Origin: an uncultured Bacteroidota bacterium
GTDB taxonomy: Bacteria; Bacteroidota; Bacteroidia; Flavobacteriales; Flavobacteriaceae
Assembly: GCA_902512755.1 (NCBI GenBank)
Contig: CABXKB010000009.1
Location: forward strand, 1 to 56,287
DNA length: 56,287 nt
Reading direction: 5' to 3'
Made by a program: the position numbers and the translations under genes
Notes under the pieces: model-generated
The model's database searches: none
Told to the model about the DNA's origin: nothing
The model's input: only the letters and a program-made list of their open reading frames with translations
Shown: piece by piece, positions 35,281 to 42,318 of the stretch
Layout of the letters: every line of letters begins with the position of its first letter
How positions within the stretch are numbered: the stretch's first letter is position 1

Positions 35281-35592
35281 ATGGATTTATCACAAGATAA
35301 ATGGACTGAAAATCAGCAATCAGAAACGGGGAGTATAATTTTAGATGTAAGAACACCCGAAGAATATTCAAAGGGGCATATTCCAAACGCTAAGTTACTT
35401 GATATTCGAAACCCTCAAGAATTTATTGATAAATTAGATGATCTAGAAGTTTCAAAGAAATATTATGTTTACTGTCGTTCTGGGGCGCGAAGTGCTCAAG
35501 CATGTCAACTTTTAAAACAAAGAGGAATTTCTTATTGTTATAATTTAATTGGTGGAATTATTGAGTGGAAAGGAGATATAATTAGACAGTAA
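35281..35592 (+). CDS. single-domain rhodanese-like protein
   Basis: A 103-residue rhodanese domain with no signal peptide, so cytoplasmic. It has LDVRTPEEYSKGHIPNAKLLDI and the active-site loop YVYCRSGARSAQAC with Cys65 as the persulfide carrier, ending NLIGGIIEWKG. It would move sulfane sulfur or act in thiol redox control. It is followed after ten bases by a PspC-domain gene and diverges from marR. Confidence 0.93.
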   Translation: MDLSQDKWTENQQSETGSIILDVRTPEEYSKGHIPNAKLLDIRNPQEFIDKLDDLEVSKKYYVYCRSGARSAQACQLLKQRGISYCYNLIGGIIEWKGDIIRQ

Positions 35593-35602
35593 AGGTTGTT
35601 TT

Positions 35603-35830
35603 ATGTATAGATCCAATCGACTTCGTATTTTTTTCGAACGAAATGGCTTTGCAGTTTCAACCCGAATAGCTGAATTGCTAGGAATGAAAGTGAAAAGTGT
35701 TCGTTTATTTTTTATTTATGCTTCTTTCACTACTTTGATTGGAGGTTTTATAGTTTACTTAATCTTGGCTTTTTGGTTAAAACTTAAAGATCTTATTTAT
35801 ACCAAAAGAACTTCAGTTTTTGATTTGTAA
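35603..35830 (+). CDS. PspC-domain membrane protein
   Basis: A 75-residue protein. A short basic/aromatic N-terminus (NRLRIFFERNGFAVSTRIAELLGMKVKSVRLFFIY) leads into one membrane helix, ASFTTLIGGFIVYLILAFWL, in the pattern of PspC (V-x-x-x-L-G-x-x-x-x-x-x-R-x-x-F). PspC proteins sense envelope stress in some bacteria; stand-alone PspC proteins in Bacteroidetes have no assigned role. It is cotranscribed with the rhodanese gene. Confidence 0.75.
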   Translation: MYRSNRLRIFFERNGFAVSTRIAELLGMKVKSVRLFFIYASFTTLIGGFIVYLILAFWLKLKDLIYTKRTSVFDL

Positions 35831-35985
35831 AAAAATAGTTAGCTTAAGTTTTTAAATCCCTGATTTATAGACTTCAAAGATGCTTATAGAAATTATTGAC
35901 TTAATTTACAAGAATCTTTCAGTTGATTAGTTTGTTTTTCTATTCCTTTTTATGATATTGAGCCTATTAAATTCTCAAAAAAAAT

Positions 35986-37596
35986 ATGAAATACTCACCA
36001 ACGATAAAGCACTTTATCATAGCTTTTCTATTTCTATTAATTTATTCTCCAGTTTTTTCTCAAGATCGTGGTTTGGATGAACGCATTAATGAAGCATTCA
36101 CTCCTGTAGCGAATTGGTGGGAAGGTTTAATTTTGCATAATTTTCCAGGAACAGGAATCCCCACAATAATTTTTTTGCTTGTTGGGGGTGCACTTTTTTT
36201 TACCATCTATTTTGGATTTGTTAATGTTCGTCACTTTTCAACTGCTATTAATACGGTTCGTGGGAAATATGACAGTATAGATCATAACAGTTCAGCTAAC
36301 CCTGAAATTTCATCAGATGAAGACGTAAAAAAAACTATTTCTGATGAAAGTAAAGAAGGGGAGGTTAGTCACTTTCAGGCTCTTGCAACTGCGGTTTCAG
36401 GAACTGTTGGTAATGGAAATATTGCAGGAGTTGCTTTAGCTATTGCGGTAGGTGGGCCAGGTGCGACATTTTGGATGATATTATGTGGTTTAATAGGTAT
36501 GTCTACTAAATTTGTAGAGTGTACTTTAGGAGTTAAATATCGGGATATCGGTGAGGATGGAACTGTTTACGGAGGGCCAATGTATTATTTGACTAAAGGT
36601 CTAAAGGAAAAAGGTTTTGCTACTCTTGGTAAAATATTGGCTGGAATTTTTGCCTTTTTGTGTATTGGAGCTTCATTTGGAGGAGGAAATGCAGCACAGT
36701 CCAATCAAGCGGCTATGCAATTAGTTGATTCATTCGGAATGACTGGAGGTAGTTCCCGAACTATTATAGGAGTCATCATGATGGTTTTGGTTGGAATTAT
36801 TATTATAGGCGGGATTAAACGCATTGCTTTAGTAACTGAGAAAATTGTGCCTTTTATGGCTCTTATTTATATTTTAGCCTGTTTATATATCATATTAACT
36901 AATTTTAGTTTTGTTGATGATGCTTTTGGAATGATATTTAGTCAGGCTTTTAGTCCGCAAGCAGGATTGGGAGGATTGCTCGGTGTTTTAATTACTGGCT
37001 TTAGAAGAGCTGCCTTCTCAAATGAGGCAGGAGCAGGCTCTGCTTCTATAGCTCACTCAGCTGTAAAAACTAATTATGCTGCTTCAGAGGGATTGGTAGC
37101 CTTGTTAGAGCCTTTTATTGATACGGTTGTAATTTGCACCATGACGGCCTTAGTCATTATTATTTTCAACGGTGATAATACTGTATTTGATTATGGAGGT
37201 GTAGGCGGAATTGTAATGATTGATGGTGTCCCAGCTGAAGGAGCTGGAATCACAGCAGCTGCTTTTGCAAAATATATTTCATTTTCAGGCCCTTTCCTAA
37301 CAATTGCTGTAGTGCTTTTCGCTATTTCAACTATGATTTCATGGTCTTATTACGGTTTACAATCTTGGATGTATATTTTTGGAAAAAGCAAAGTTTCTGA
37401 GTTGACATACAAATCTTTATTTTTAATTTTTATTGTTATTGGTGCTGCAGGTGATATGTCTTCTGTTTGGGCTTTTTCAGACGCTATGATTTTGGCTTTA
37501 GTATTCCCAAATATGATTGGATTACTATTATTATTTCCCCGTGTTCGAGAAGAATTGAATAATTATTTATCAGCCATAGCAATACTTAAAAAGTAG
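35986..37596 (+). CDS. alanine/glycine:cation symporter (AGCS family)
   Basis: A sodium:amino-acid symporter of the AGCS family (536 residues, about ten to eleven helices). The typical phrases are ALATAVSGTVGNGNIAGVA, GPGATFWMILCGLIGMSTKFVECTLGVKYR, YGGPMYYL and FRRAAFSNEAGAGSASIAHSAVKT. It has an N-terminal signal-like segment (FIIAFLFLLIYSPVFSQ), found in many Bacteroidetes members. The substrate is expected to be alanine or glycine. It is preceded by a 155-bp gap in which I saw no clear element. Confidence 0.95.
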   Translation: MKYSPTIKHFIIAFLFLLIYSPVFSQDRGLDERINEAFTPVANWWEGLILHNFPGTGIPTIIFLLVGGALFFTIYFGFVNVRHFSTAINTVRGKYDSIDHNSSANPEISSDEDVKKTISDESKEGEVSHFQALATAVSGTVGNGNIAGVALAIAVGGPGATFWMILCGLIGMSTKFVECTLGVKYRDIGEDGTVYGGPMYYLTKGLKEKGFATLGKILAGIFAFLCIGASFGGGNAAQSNQAAMQLVDSFGMTGGSSRTIIGVIMMVLVGIIIIGGIKRIALVTEKIVPFMALIYILACLYIILTNFSFVDDAFGMIFSQAFSPQAGLGGLLGVLITGFRRAAFSNEAGAGSASIAHSAVKTNYAASEGLVALLEPFIDTVVICTMTALVIIIFNGDNTVFDYGGVGGIVMIDGVPAEGAGITAAAFAKYISFSGPFLTIAVVLFAISTMISWSYYGLQSWMYIFGKSKVSELTYKSLFLIFIVIGAAGDMSSVWAFSDAMILALVFPNMIGLLLLFPRVREELNNYLSAIAILKK

Positions 37597-37603
37597 TAAG
37601 TTC

Positions 37604-37628
37604 TACAAATAATAAATATATATTTGTA
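37604..37628 (+). promoter_or_regulatory. acyl-CoA dehydrogenase promoter with inverted repeat
   Basis: TACAAATA (37604-37611) and TATTTGTA (37621-37628) form a perfect 8-bp inverted repeat with a 9-base spacer. The right arm contains most of a perfect -7 element TATATTTG (37619-37626), 16 bases before the start codon. This looks like a repressor operator over a promoter. Confidence 0.45.
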
Positions 37629-37642
37629 ATAAAAAATTGTAA

Positions 37643-38806
37643 ATGATAGATTTCGAATTGCGACCTGAAATTAGTACTTCTGAGACTCAGCGTATGGTGT
37701 ATGAAGCTGCAAGAGACTTTGCTGCTCAATTCATAAAACCTAATGTCATGGAATGGGATGAGGCACAATATTTCCCTTCAGAAATTTTTGAAAAGGCAGG
37801 AGCTCTTGGGTTTATGGGAATGCTTATTCCAGAATCTTATGGTGGCTCTAGCATGGGTTATCACGAGTATGTGACCCTGATAGAAACAATTTCTATTGTT
37901 GACCCCTCTATTGGTTTATCAATTGCTGCACACAATTCCCTTTGTGTTAATCATATTTATTCATTTGGCACTGAGGATCAACGTTTAAAGTGGTTGCCTA
38001 AACTCTGCCAAGGGTCAGCTATTGGTGCATGGGGACTTACAGAACACAACACCGGTTCCGATGCTAAAGATATGTCTACTACAGCCCGAAAAGAAGGAGA
38101 TAAATGGATCTTAAATGGCACTAAAAACTTTACAACTCATGGAATTTCTAGTGATATCGCAGTTGTTATTGCTCGAAATGGAGAGAAGAATAATAATCGC
38201 TCTATGACTGCTTTTGTAGTTGAACGAGGAACTCCTGGTTTTTACGCTGGAAAAAAGGAAAATAAATTAGGAATGCGTGCATCTGAAACAGCAGAAATGA
38301 TTTTTGATGAATGCGTCATACCAGATGAAAACAGACTTGGTCCGGTTGGAGATGGTTTTATACAATCAATGAAAATTCTAGATGGTGGAAGAATTTCAAT
38401 TGCAGCACTTTCTTTGGGAATCGCTAAAGGTGCTTATAACGCATCTTTGACATATTCAAAAGAACGTAAGCAATTTGGAAAGTCTATAAGTAGTTTTCAG
38501 GGTATTTCTTTTAAGTTAGCCGATATGGTGACAGAAATAGAGGCAGCTTCTTTACTTACCCAAAAAGCATCAGAAATGATAAATCAAAACTTAAATGTTA
38601 CTCAAGCTGGTGCAATGGCAAAATTATTTGCTTCTGAGACTTGTGTTAAAGTTGCAAATGAAGCGGTTCAAATCCACGGAGGTTATGGATTTACAAAAGA
38701 CTTCCCTGTTGAAAAATTTCTAAGAGATTCTAAGCTTTGTACAATAGGTGAAGGGACTAGTGAGATTCAGAAAGTAGTTATTGCCAGAAAAATTCTTAAT
38801 GACTAA
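37643..38806 (+). CDS. acyl-CoA dehydrogenase
   Basis: A flavin (FAD) acyl-CoA dehydrogenase of 387 residues for beta-oxidation or amino-acid catabolism. The family blocks are [76 protein letters not shown] and [26 protein letters not shown]. The catalytic Glu lies in [18 protein letters not shown]. Chain-length preference is not readable; flavobacterial annotation of similar proteins is usually short-chain/butyryl-CoA dehydrogenase. Confidence 0.95.
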   Translation: MIDFELRPEISTSETQRMVYEAARDFAAQFIKPNVMEWDEAQYFPSEIFEKAGALGFMGMLIPESYGGSSMGYHEYVTLIETISIVDPSIGLSIAAHNSLCVNHIYSFGTEDQRLKWLPKLCQGSAIGAWGLTEHNTGSDAKDMSTTARKEGDKWILNGTKNFTTHGISSDIAVVIARNGEKNNNRSMTAFVVERGTPGFYAGKKENKLGMRASETAEMIFDECVIPDENRLGPVGDGFIQSMKILDGGRISIAALSLGIAKGAYNASLTYSKERKQFGKSISSFQGISFKLADMVTEIEAASLLTQKASEMINQNLNVTQAGAMAKLFASETCVKVANEAVQIHGGYGFTKDFPVEKFLRDSKLCTIGEGTSEIQKVVIARKILND

Positions 38807-38848
38807 ACTTTAATATAGAATTAAAGGCTTTTAACTCATTCTTTTATA

Positions 38849-38856
38849 TATATTTG
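38849..38856 (+). promoter_or_regulatory. -7 promoter element (TATATTTG) of rpsU
   Basis: A perfect TAnnTTTG match 28 bases before the rpsU start. The expected start of transcription, about five to seven bases downstream, would leave a leader of some 20 bases containing little more than the Shine-Dalgarno site. Confidence 0.5.
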
Positions 38857-38867
38857 CATCCATTATG

Positions 38868-38876
38868 AAAGGAGGT
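38868..38876 (+). promoter_or_regulatory. strong Shine-Dalgarno (AAAGGAGGT) of rpsU
   Basis: A near-perfect complement to the 16S anti-Shine-Dalgarno, eight bases before the rpsU ATG. No other gene in the window has one. In Bacteroidetes the anti-SD is normally occluded on the ribosome with help from bS21, and rpsU is a known exception with a strong SD linked to autoregulation. Confidence 0.9.
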
Positions 38877-38884
38877 GCCATTTT

Positions 38885-39079
38885 ATGTTAATTATTCCAG
38901 TTAAAGACGGTGAAAATATTGATCGCGCATTAAAGCGTTTTAAACGAAAATTTGATAAAACAGGTGGCATGCGACAACTTCGTGCTAGAAAACAATTTGT
39001 AAAGCCCTCTGTAAAAAACCGTCAAAAAATTCAAAAGGCACAATATATACAGCATTTACGCGACAGCGAAAACATTTAA
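38885..39079 (+). CDS. rpsU: 30S ribosomal protein bS21
   Basis: A 64-residue basic ribosomal protein. MLIIPVKDGENIDRALKRFKRKFDKTGGMRQLRARKQF is the standard bS21 start, followed by the KPSVKNRQKIQKAQY tail of Bacteroidetes members. It sits at the mRNA exit side of the 30S platform. In Bacteroidetes bS21 helps hide the anti-Shine-Dalgarno of 16S rRNA, so the strong SD on its own message makes sense as a sensor of bS21-less ribosomes. Its transcript has its own -7 element and a terminator immediately before xerC. Confidence 0.97.
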   Translation: MLIIPVKDGENIDRALKRFKRKFDKTGGMRQLRARKQFVKPSVKNRQKIQKAQYIQHLRDSENI

Positions 39080-39101
39080 GTTTTTTTAAAACATAATAGC
39101 T

Positions 39102-39148
39102 ACGTTATCTTAATGAAGTTTTTTAACTTTATCAGGTAACGTTTTTTT
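39102..39148 (+). terminator. rpsU terminator abutting the xerC start codon
   Basis: ACGTTATC (39102-39109) pairs with GGTAACGT (39135-39142, one G-U), with an inner AAGTT-TTTT-AACTT hairpin (39116-39129), followed by seven T that run straight into the xerC ATG at 39149. It should end most rpsU transcripts and make xerC/hpf expression depend on read-through or another promoter. Confidence 0.75.
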
Positions 39149-40042
39149 ATGTCCATTTTTGCTTTTTTAGATTACATTTCCCTAGAAAAGAAATGTTCAC
39201 AACATACACTTAAAGCCTATCAAGCTAATTTAATGGCTTTTGAATCTTTTTTAAAATCACAGAATGCAGAAGAAGGAATTGAAAAAGTTTCATACGGTGA
39301 AATAAGAGCTTGGATTGTAATTTTAATCCAGTCTGGTAATAGTTCACGCACAGTTAACAGGAAAATTTCAGCATTACGTTCATATTTTAAGTTCCAACTT
39401 CGTATTGGAAACATACAAGTTTCACCATTAAAAGAACATAAGGCACTTAAAACAGATACTAAAGTGGCATTACCTTTTTCTCAAGAAGAAATGAAAAACT
39501 TGTTTGAGTCGGATATTTTTCCTGACACCTATATTGGACTAATGACTAGAACTATAATACAACTTCTTTACTTTACAGGAATTCGCAGGAGTGAGTTAAT
39601 TGATTTAAAAGTTCAAGATATAGATTTCCCTAAGGGATTATTGAAGGTTTTAGGAAAGCGAAATAAAGAAAGACTTATGCCCCTATTACCCGAAATTCAA
39701 AACCAATTGAAGATGCTTCTAGAATCACAAAAGGAATTGAAAATAATAAGAGAAGCTGATTTTTTCTTTGTAAACGAAAAGGGTAAAAAGCTCTCCGCAT
39801 CATTTGTTTATCAATCTGTTAAAATTTACCTTAGTAAGGTGTCAACAAAAATTAAACGCAGCCCACATGTTTTAAGACATAGTTTTGCCACACATTTGTT
39901 AGATCAAGGAGCAGATTTAAACTCCATTAAAGATCTTTTGGGTCATAGCAGTATTGCAGCAACTCAACATTACACACATAGCAGTATGGCTAAGATTCAA
40001 GAAGTTTATAAAAAAGCACATCCTAGAGAGAAAAATAACTAA
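39149..40042 (+). CDS. tyrosine recombinase XerC-like
   Basis: A 297-residue tyrosine recombinase of the Xer type. The N-terminal SAM-like core-binding domain (about 1-90) is followed by the catalytic domain with Arg146 (TGIRRSEL), Lys170 (LGKRNKER), His240 and Arg243 (HVLRHSFATHLLDQG), His266 (LLGHSS) and the nucleophile Tyr275 (TQHYTH). It is the housekeeping dimer-resolution enzyme and not a mobile-element integrase: no element ends are visible, and rpsU-xerC-hpf is a standard flavobacterial order. Confidence 0.92.
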   Translation: MSIFAFLDYISLEKKCSQHTLKAYQANLMAFESFLKSQNAEEGIEKVSYGEIRAWIVILIQSGNSSRTVNRKISALRSYFKFQLRIGNIQVSPLKEHKALKTDTKVALPFSQEEMKNLFESDIFPDTYIGLMTRTIIQLLYFTGIRRSELIDLKVQDIDFPKGLLKVLGKRNKERLMPLLPEIQNQLKMLLESQKELKIIREADFFFVNEKGKKLSASFVYQSVKIYLSKVSTKIKRSPHVLRHSFATHLLDQGADLNSIKDLLGHSSIAATQHYTHSSMAKIQEVYKKAHPREKNN

Positions 40043-40054
40043 ACAATAAAATCT

Positions 40055-40357
40055 ATGAAAACTATGCACTTCCGATCAGTAAATTACAAGGCCGATAAAA
40101 AGTTAAAAGATTTTGCAAAAAAACGAATTGAAAAACTTTCCATATTCTGCAATCAAATTATAGAAGTATTTGTTTTTACAAAAGTTGAAAATAACTCTGA
40201 TGGAATAAATAAATGGGCTGAACTTAAAATTAGAATTCCTGGAGATGATATAGTTGTAAAAAAAATTTCTAAATCTTTTGAGGCATCAATCAACTTAGCT
40301 GCAGAAAGTGCAAAGAGGATTTTAAAACGCAGAAAGGAAAAAGAAAGAATATTGTAA
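40055..40357 (+). CDS. hpf: ribosome hibernation-promoting factor (HPF/RaiA family)
   Basis: A 100-residue short-form HPF/YfiA protein. It begins MKTMHFRSVNYKADKKLKDFAKKRIEKL, has the conserved AELKIRIPGDDIVVKK strand region and ends in a basic tail (RILKRRKEKERIL). It binds between the 30S head and body to silence ribosomes in stationary phase. It follows xerC by 12 bases. Downstream, where many flavobacteria have a tRNA cluster and tuf, this genome has the SusCD locus. Confidence 0.92.
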   Translation: MKTMHFRSVNYKADKKLKDFAKKRIEKLSIFCNQIIEVFVFTKVENNSDGINKWAELKIRIPGDDIVVKKISKSFEASINLAAESAKRILKRRKEKERIL

Positions 40358-40388
40358 AACTATTTATAAGTATGAAGAGTATCTAATT

Positions 40389-40946
40389 CTAATATTTTTT
40401 TATTTTTTTTACTTTACTGCGAAGTATTTTGAAGGCTTTTGTTATATGAGATTCAACAGTTTTTATTGAAATCTTATTGAACTCTGCAATTTCTTTATTA
40501 GTAAAACCATTTATTTTTTTAAGAGAAAATATCTTTTTTGTTTTTTCTGGCAGATTATCAATTAATAGATTCATTTGATCTATTTTTTTTGAAAGATTCT
40601 CATCCGAAACATCATTCAATTGTTCTTCTAAAACATGATGATATTGTTCGTGTAATCTTGATAATGATTTACTTTTATGATATTCGGTTATAAATTTATT
40701 ATAGATTGACTTATATAAGAAAGATTCTAAAGAAAATTGAGGATTTAATTTATAACGATAATCATAGACATTAATAAAGACCTGTTGAACAATATCGGCG
40801 GCAATAGAATGATCAAAACATAAACTTAGCGCATACCCAAATAGTTTGTCATTGTATTTACTAACCAATTCACTCCATGCTTCTTGATTGTTTTCTTGAA
40901 GTTTTTTGATCAGAATTGCACTTTCTTTGAATTTGCTATTGTGCAT
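40389..40946 (-). CDS. ECF RNA polymerase sigma factor (Bacteroidetes FecI-like)
   Basis: A 185-residue extracytoplasmic-function sigma factor. Region 2 includes WSELVSKYNDKLFGYALSLC and ADIVQQVFINVYDYR. Region 4 has LPEKTKKIFSLKKINGFTNKEIAEFNKISIKTVESHITKAFKILR, the helix-turn-helix. It diverges from the FecR gene across a 128-bp region that must hold both promoters. The expected partner is the FecR protein; the expected target is the susC operon. Confidence 0.93.
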   Translation of the reverse strand: MHNSKFKESAILIKKLQENNQEAWSELVSKYNDKLFGYALSLCFDHSIAADIVQQVFINVYDYRYKLNPQFSLESFLYKSIYNKFITEYHKSKSLSRLHEQYHHVLEEQLNDVSDENLSKKIDQMNLLIDNLPEKTKKIFSLKKINGFTNKEIAEFNKISIKTVESHITKAFKILRSKVKKIKKY

Positions 40947-41074
40947 TTAATTTATTTAAATGTTTCTTTAAAACTAAGTTATTTTTTTTAAATCTATAAA
41001 ATCCCGTTTTATTGTTACCCATAAAAAAGATTTAATAGGGTTATGTGTTTTGAGTTAGTATTAACATATAGTTT

Positions 41075-42223
41075 ATGGAAAAAAGAATTGAAAAATTAAT
41101 TTTTAAATTTCTTGATAATCAAGCTACACTATCTGAATTAGATAGTCTTCTGCAATGGATTAGCAATGAAAAAAAATACAAGCAATATATTGAATTTATT
41201 GCCGTAAATCACCTTACAAACATAGCCTTGAATCAAACAAACAAAGAAAAAATAATTGAAGAAATTAATTCAAGAATTAATTTTGACAAAAATAAAAAAA
41301 TAAAAAAAAGAGCATATAAATTATTTGGAATAGCCGCCATATCCATTTGTTTTTTTTCAACAATCTTTTATTTAAACTTTTTTAATGAAAATAATAGGGA
41401 TTTACAAGTCATAGATTCGTCTAAAGTTTCGTTAACAACATCTGATGGCAAAATAATTGATTTAGAAAAGTTGGATGATCAGCAAACTAAAATCAACAAC
41501 AATGTTTTAGTAAATCAAAAGGTAAATACACTTTATTATAAAAATGATCCAACCCTAAGAGATCTTAGATATAATATTATAAAAGTTCCTTATGGTAAGG
41601 TGTTTAATATTGAACTCTCTGACGGAACCATGGTTTATCTAAATTCGGGGACGTCTTTAAAGTATCCTGTAAATTTCATTAATGGTATAGATAGAGAGGT
41701 ATTCATTGATGGTGAAGCTTTTTTTGAAGTGAGTAATAATAAGGTAAGTAAATTTAAAGTTGTCTCAAATAATACTTCAGCGCATGTCTATGGAACAAAA
41801 TTTAATTTCAAAGATTATCCTGAAGATGATTTCTCTGAAATCATTTTAACTGAGGGGAGTTTAGGAGTAAGTCAATATTCTTCCGATTCAGACAGAGAAA
41901 TTTTAATTATAAAACCTGGTGAAAAAGCTAAACTTATTTTTTCTGATGGTAAAATAGAACGCTCACGTGTAAATACTTCACTATATACATCATGGATTAA
42001 TGGTAGAGTTGCTTTTAGAAATGAAAGCCTGCCAAGCATGATTCAAAAATTAGAAAGAATTTATAATGTTGTAATTATAAATAACAACAAAGACATAGAA
42101 GAAAAATATTTTACTGCAACTATTCTCTATAAAGAAGAATCTATAAATGATGTACTGTCTTATTTAAGCCAAGTATATGGATTAGAATACCAAATAATAA
42201 ATAATAAAATACTAATTGAATGA
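41075..42223 (+). CDS. FecR-family anti-sigma factor
   Basis: A membrane anti-sigma regulator (382 residues). A cytoplasmic N-terminal domain of about 75 residues precedes one membrane helix (LFGIAAISICFFSTIFYLNFF, about 84-104). The periplasmic FecR domain follows, with IIKVPYGKVFNIELSDGTMVYLNSGTSLKYP and EVFIDGEAFFEVSNN, then a C-terminal STN-like domain (DIEEKYFTATILYKEESINDVLSYLSQVYGL) that can contact the SusC N-terminal domain. It releases the neighbouring sigma factor when the transporter is loaded. Confidence 0.93.
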   Translation: MEKRIEKLIFKFLDNQATLSELDSLLQWISNEKKYKQYIEFIAVNHLTNIALNQTNKEKIIEEINSRINFDKNKKIKKRAYKLFGIAAISICFFSTIFYLNFFNENNRDLQVIDSSKVSLTTSDGKIIDLEKLDDQQTKINNNVLVNQKVNTLYYKNDPTLRDLRYNIIKVPYGKVFNIELSDGTMVYLNSGTSLKYPVNFINGIDREVFIDGEAFFEVSNNKVSKFKVVSNNTSAHVYGTKFNFKDYPEDDFSEIILTEGSLGVSQYSSDSDREILIIKPGEKAKLIFSDGKIERSRVNTSLYTSWINGRVAFRNESLPSMIQKLERIYNVVIINNNKDIEEKYFTATILYKEESINDVLSYLSQVYGLEYQIINNKILIE

Positions 42224-42240
42224 TAAAATTAAAAGCTAAA

Positions 42241-42269
42241 TAAAAAAGGCTATTGCTGCAACAATAGCC
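42241..42269. promoter_or_regulatory. leader hairpin upstream of susC (terminator-like on the minus strand)
   Basis: GGCTATTG (42248-42255) and CAATAGCC (42262-42269) form a perfect 8-bp stem with a six-base loop, 50 bases before the susC ATG. On the plus strand no T-run follows. On the minus strand the stem is followed by six T, the form of an intrinsic terminator for an antisense transcript from the susC start region. A minus-strand TAAATTTG (42319-42312) could be its -7 element. Confidence 0.55.
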
Positions 42270-42318
42270 CCGTAAAAAAGTAACCGTAAAACAATCACTA
42301 ATTTAAACACACAAATTT

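Noticed and set aside
39149-40042. Integrase of a mobile element
   Set aside because: Housekeeping XerC-like length and motifs, standard rpsU-xerC-hpf order, no attachment-site repeats or element genes nearby.
42248-42269. Plus-strand terminator after fecR
   Set aside because: The hairpin has no T-run on the plus strand, so it would not end the fecR transcript; the T-run is on the other strand.
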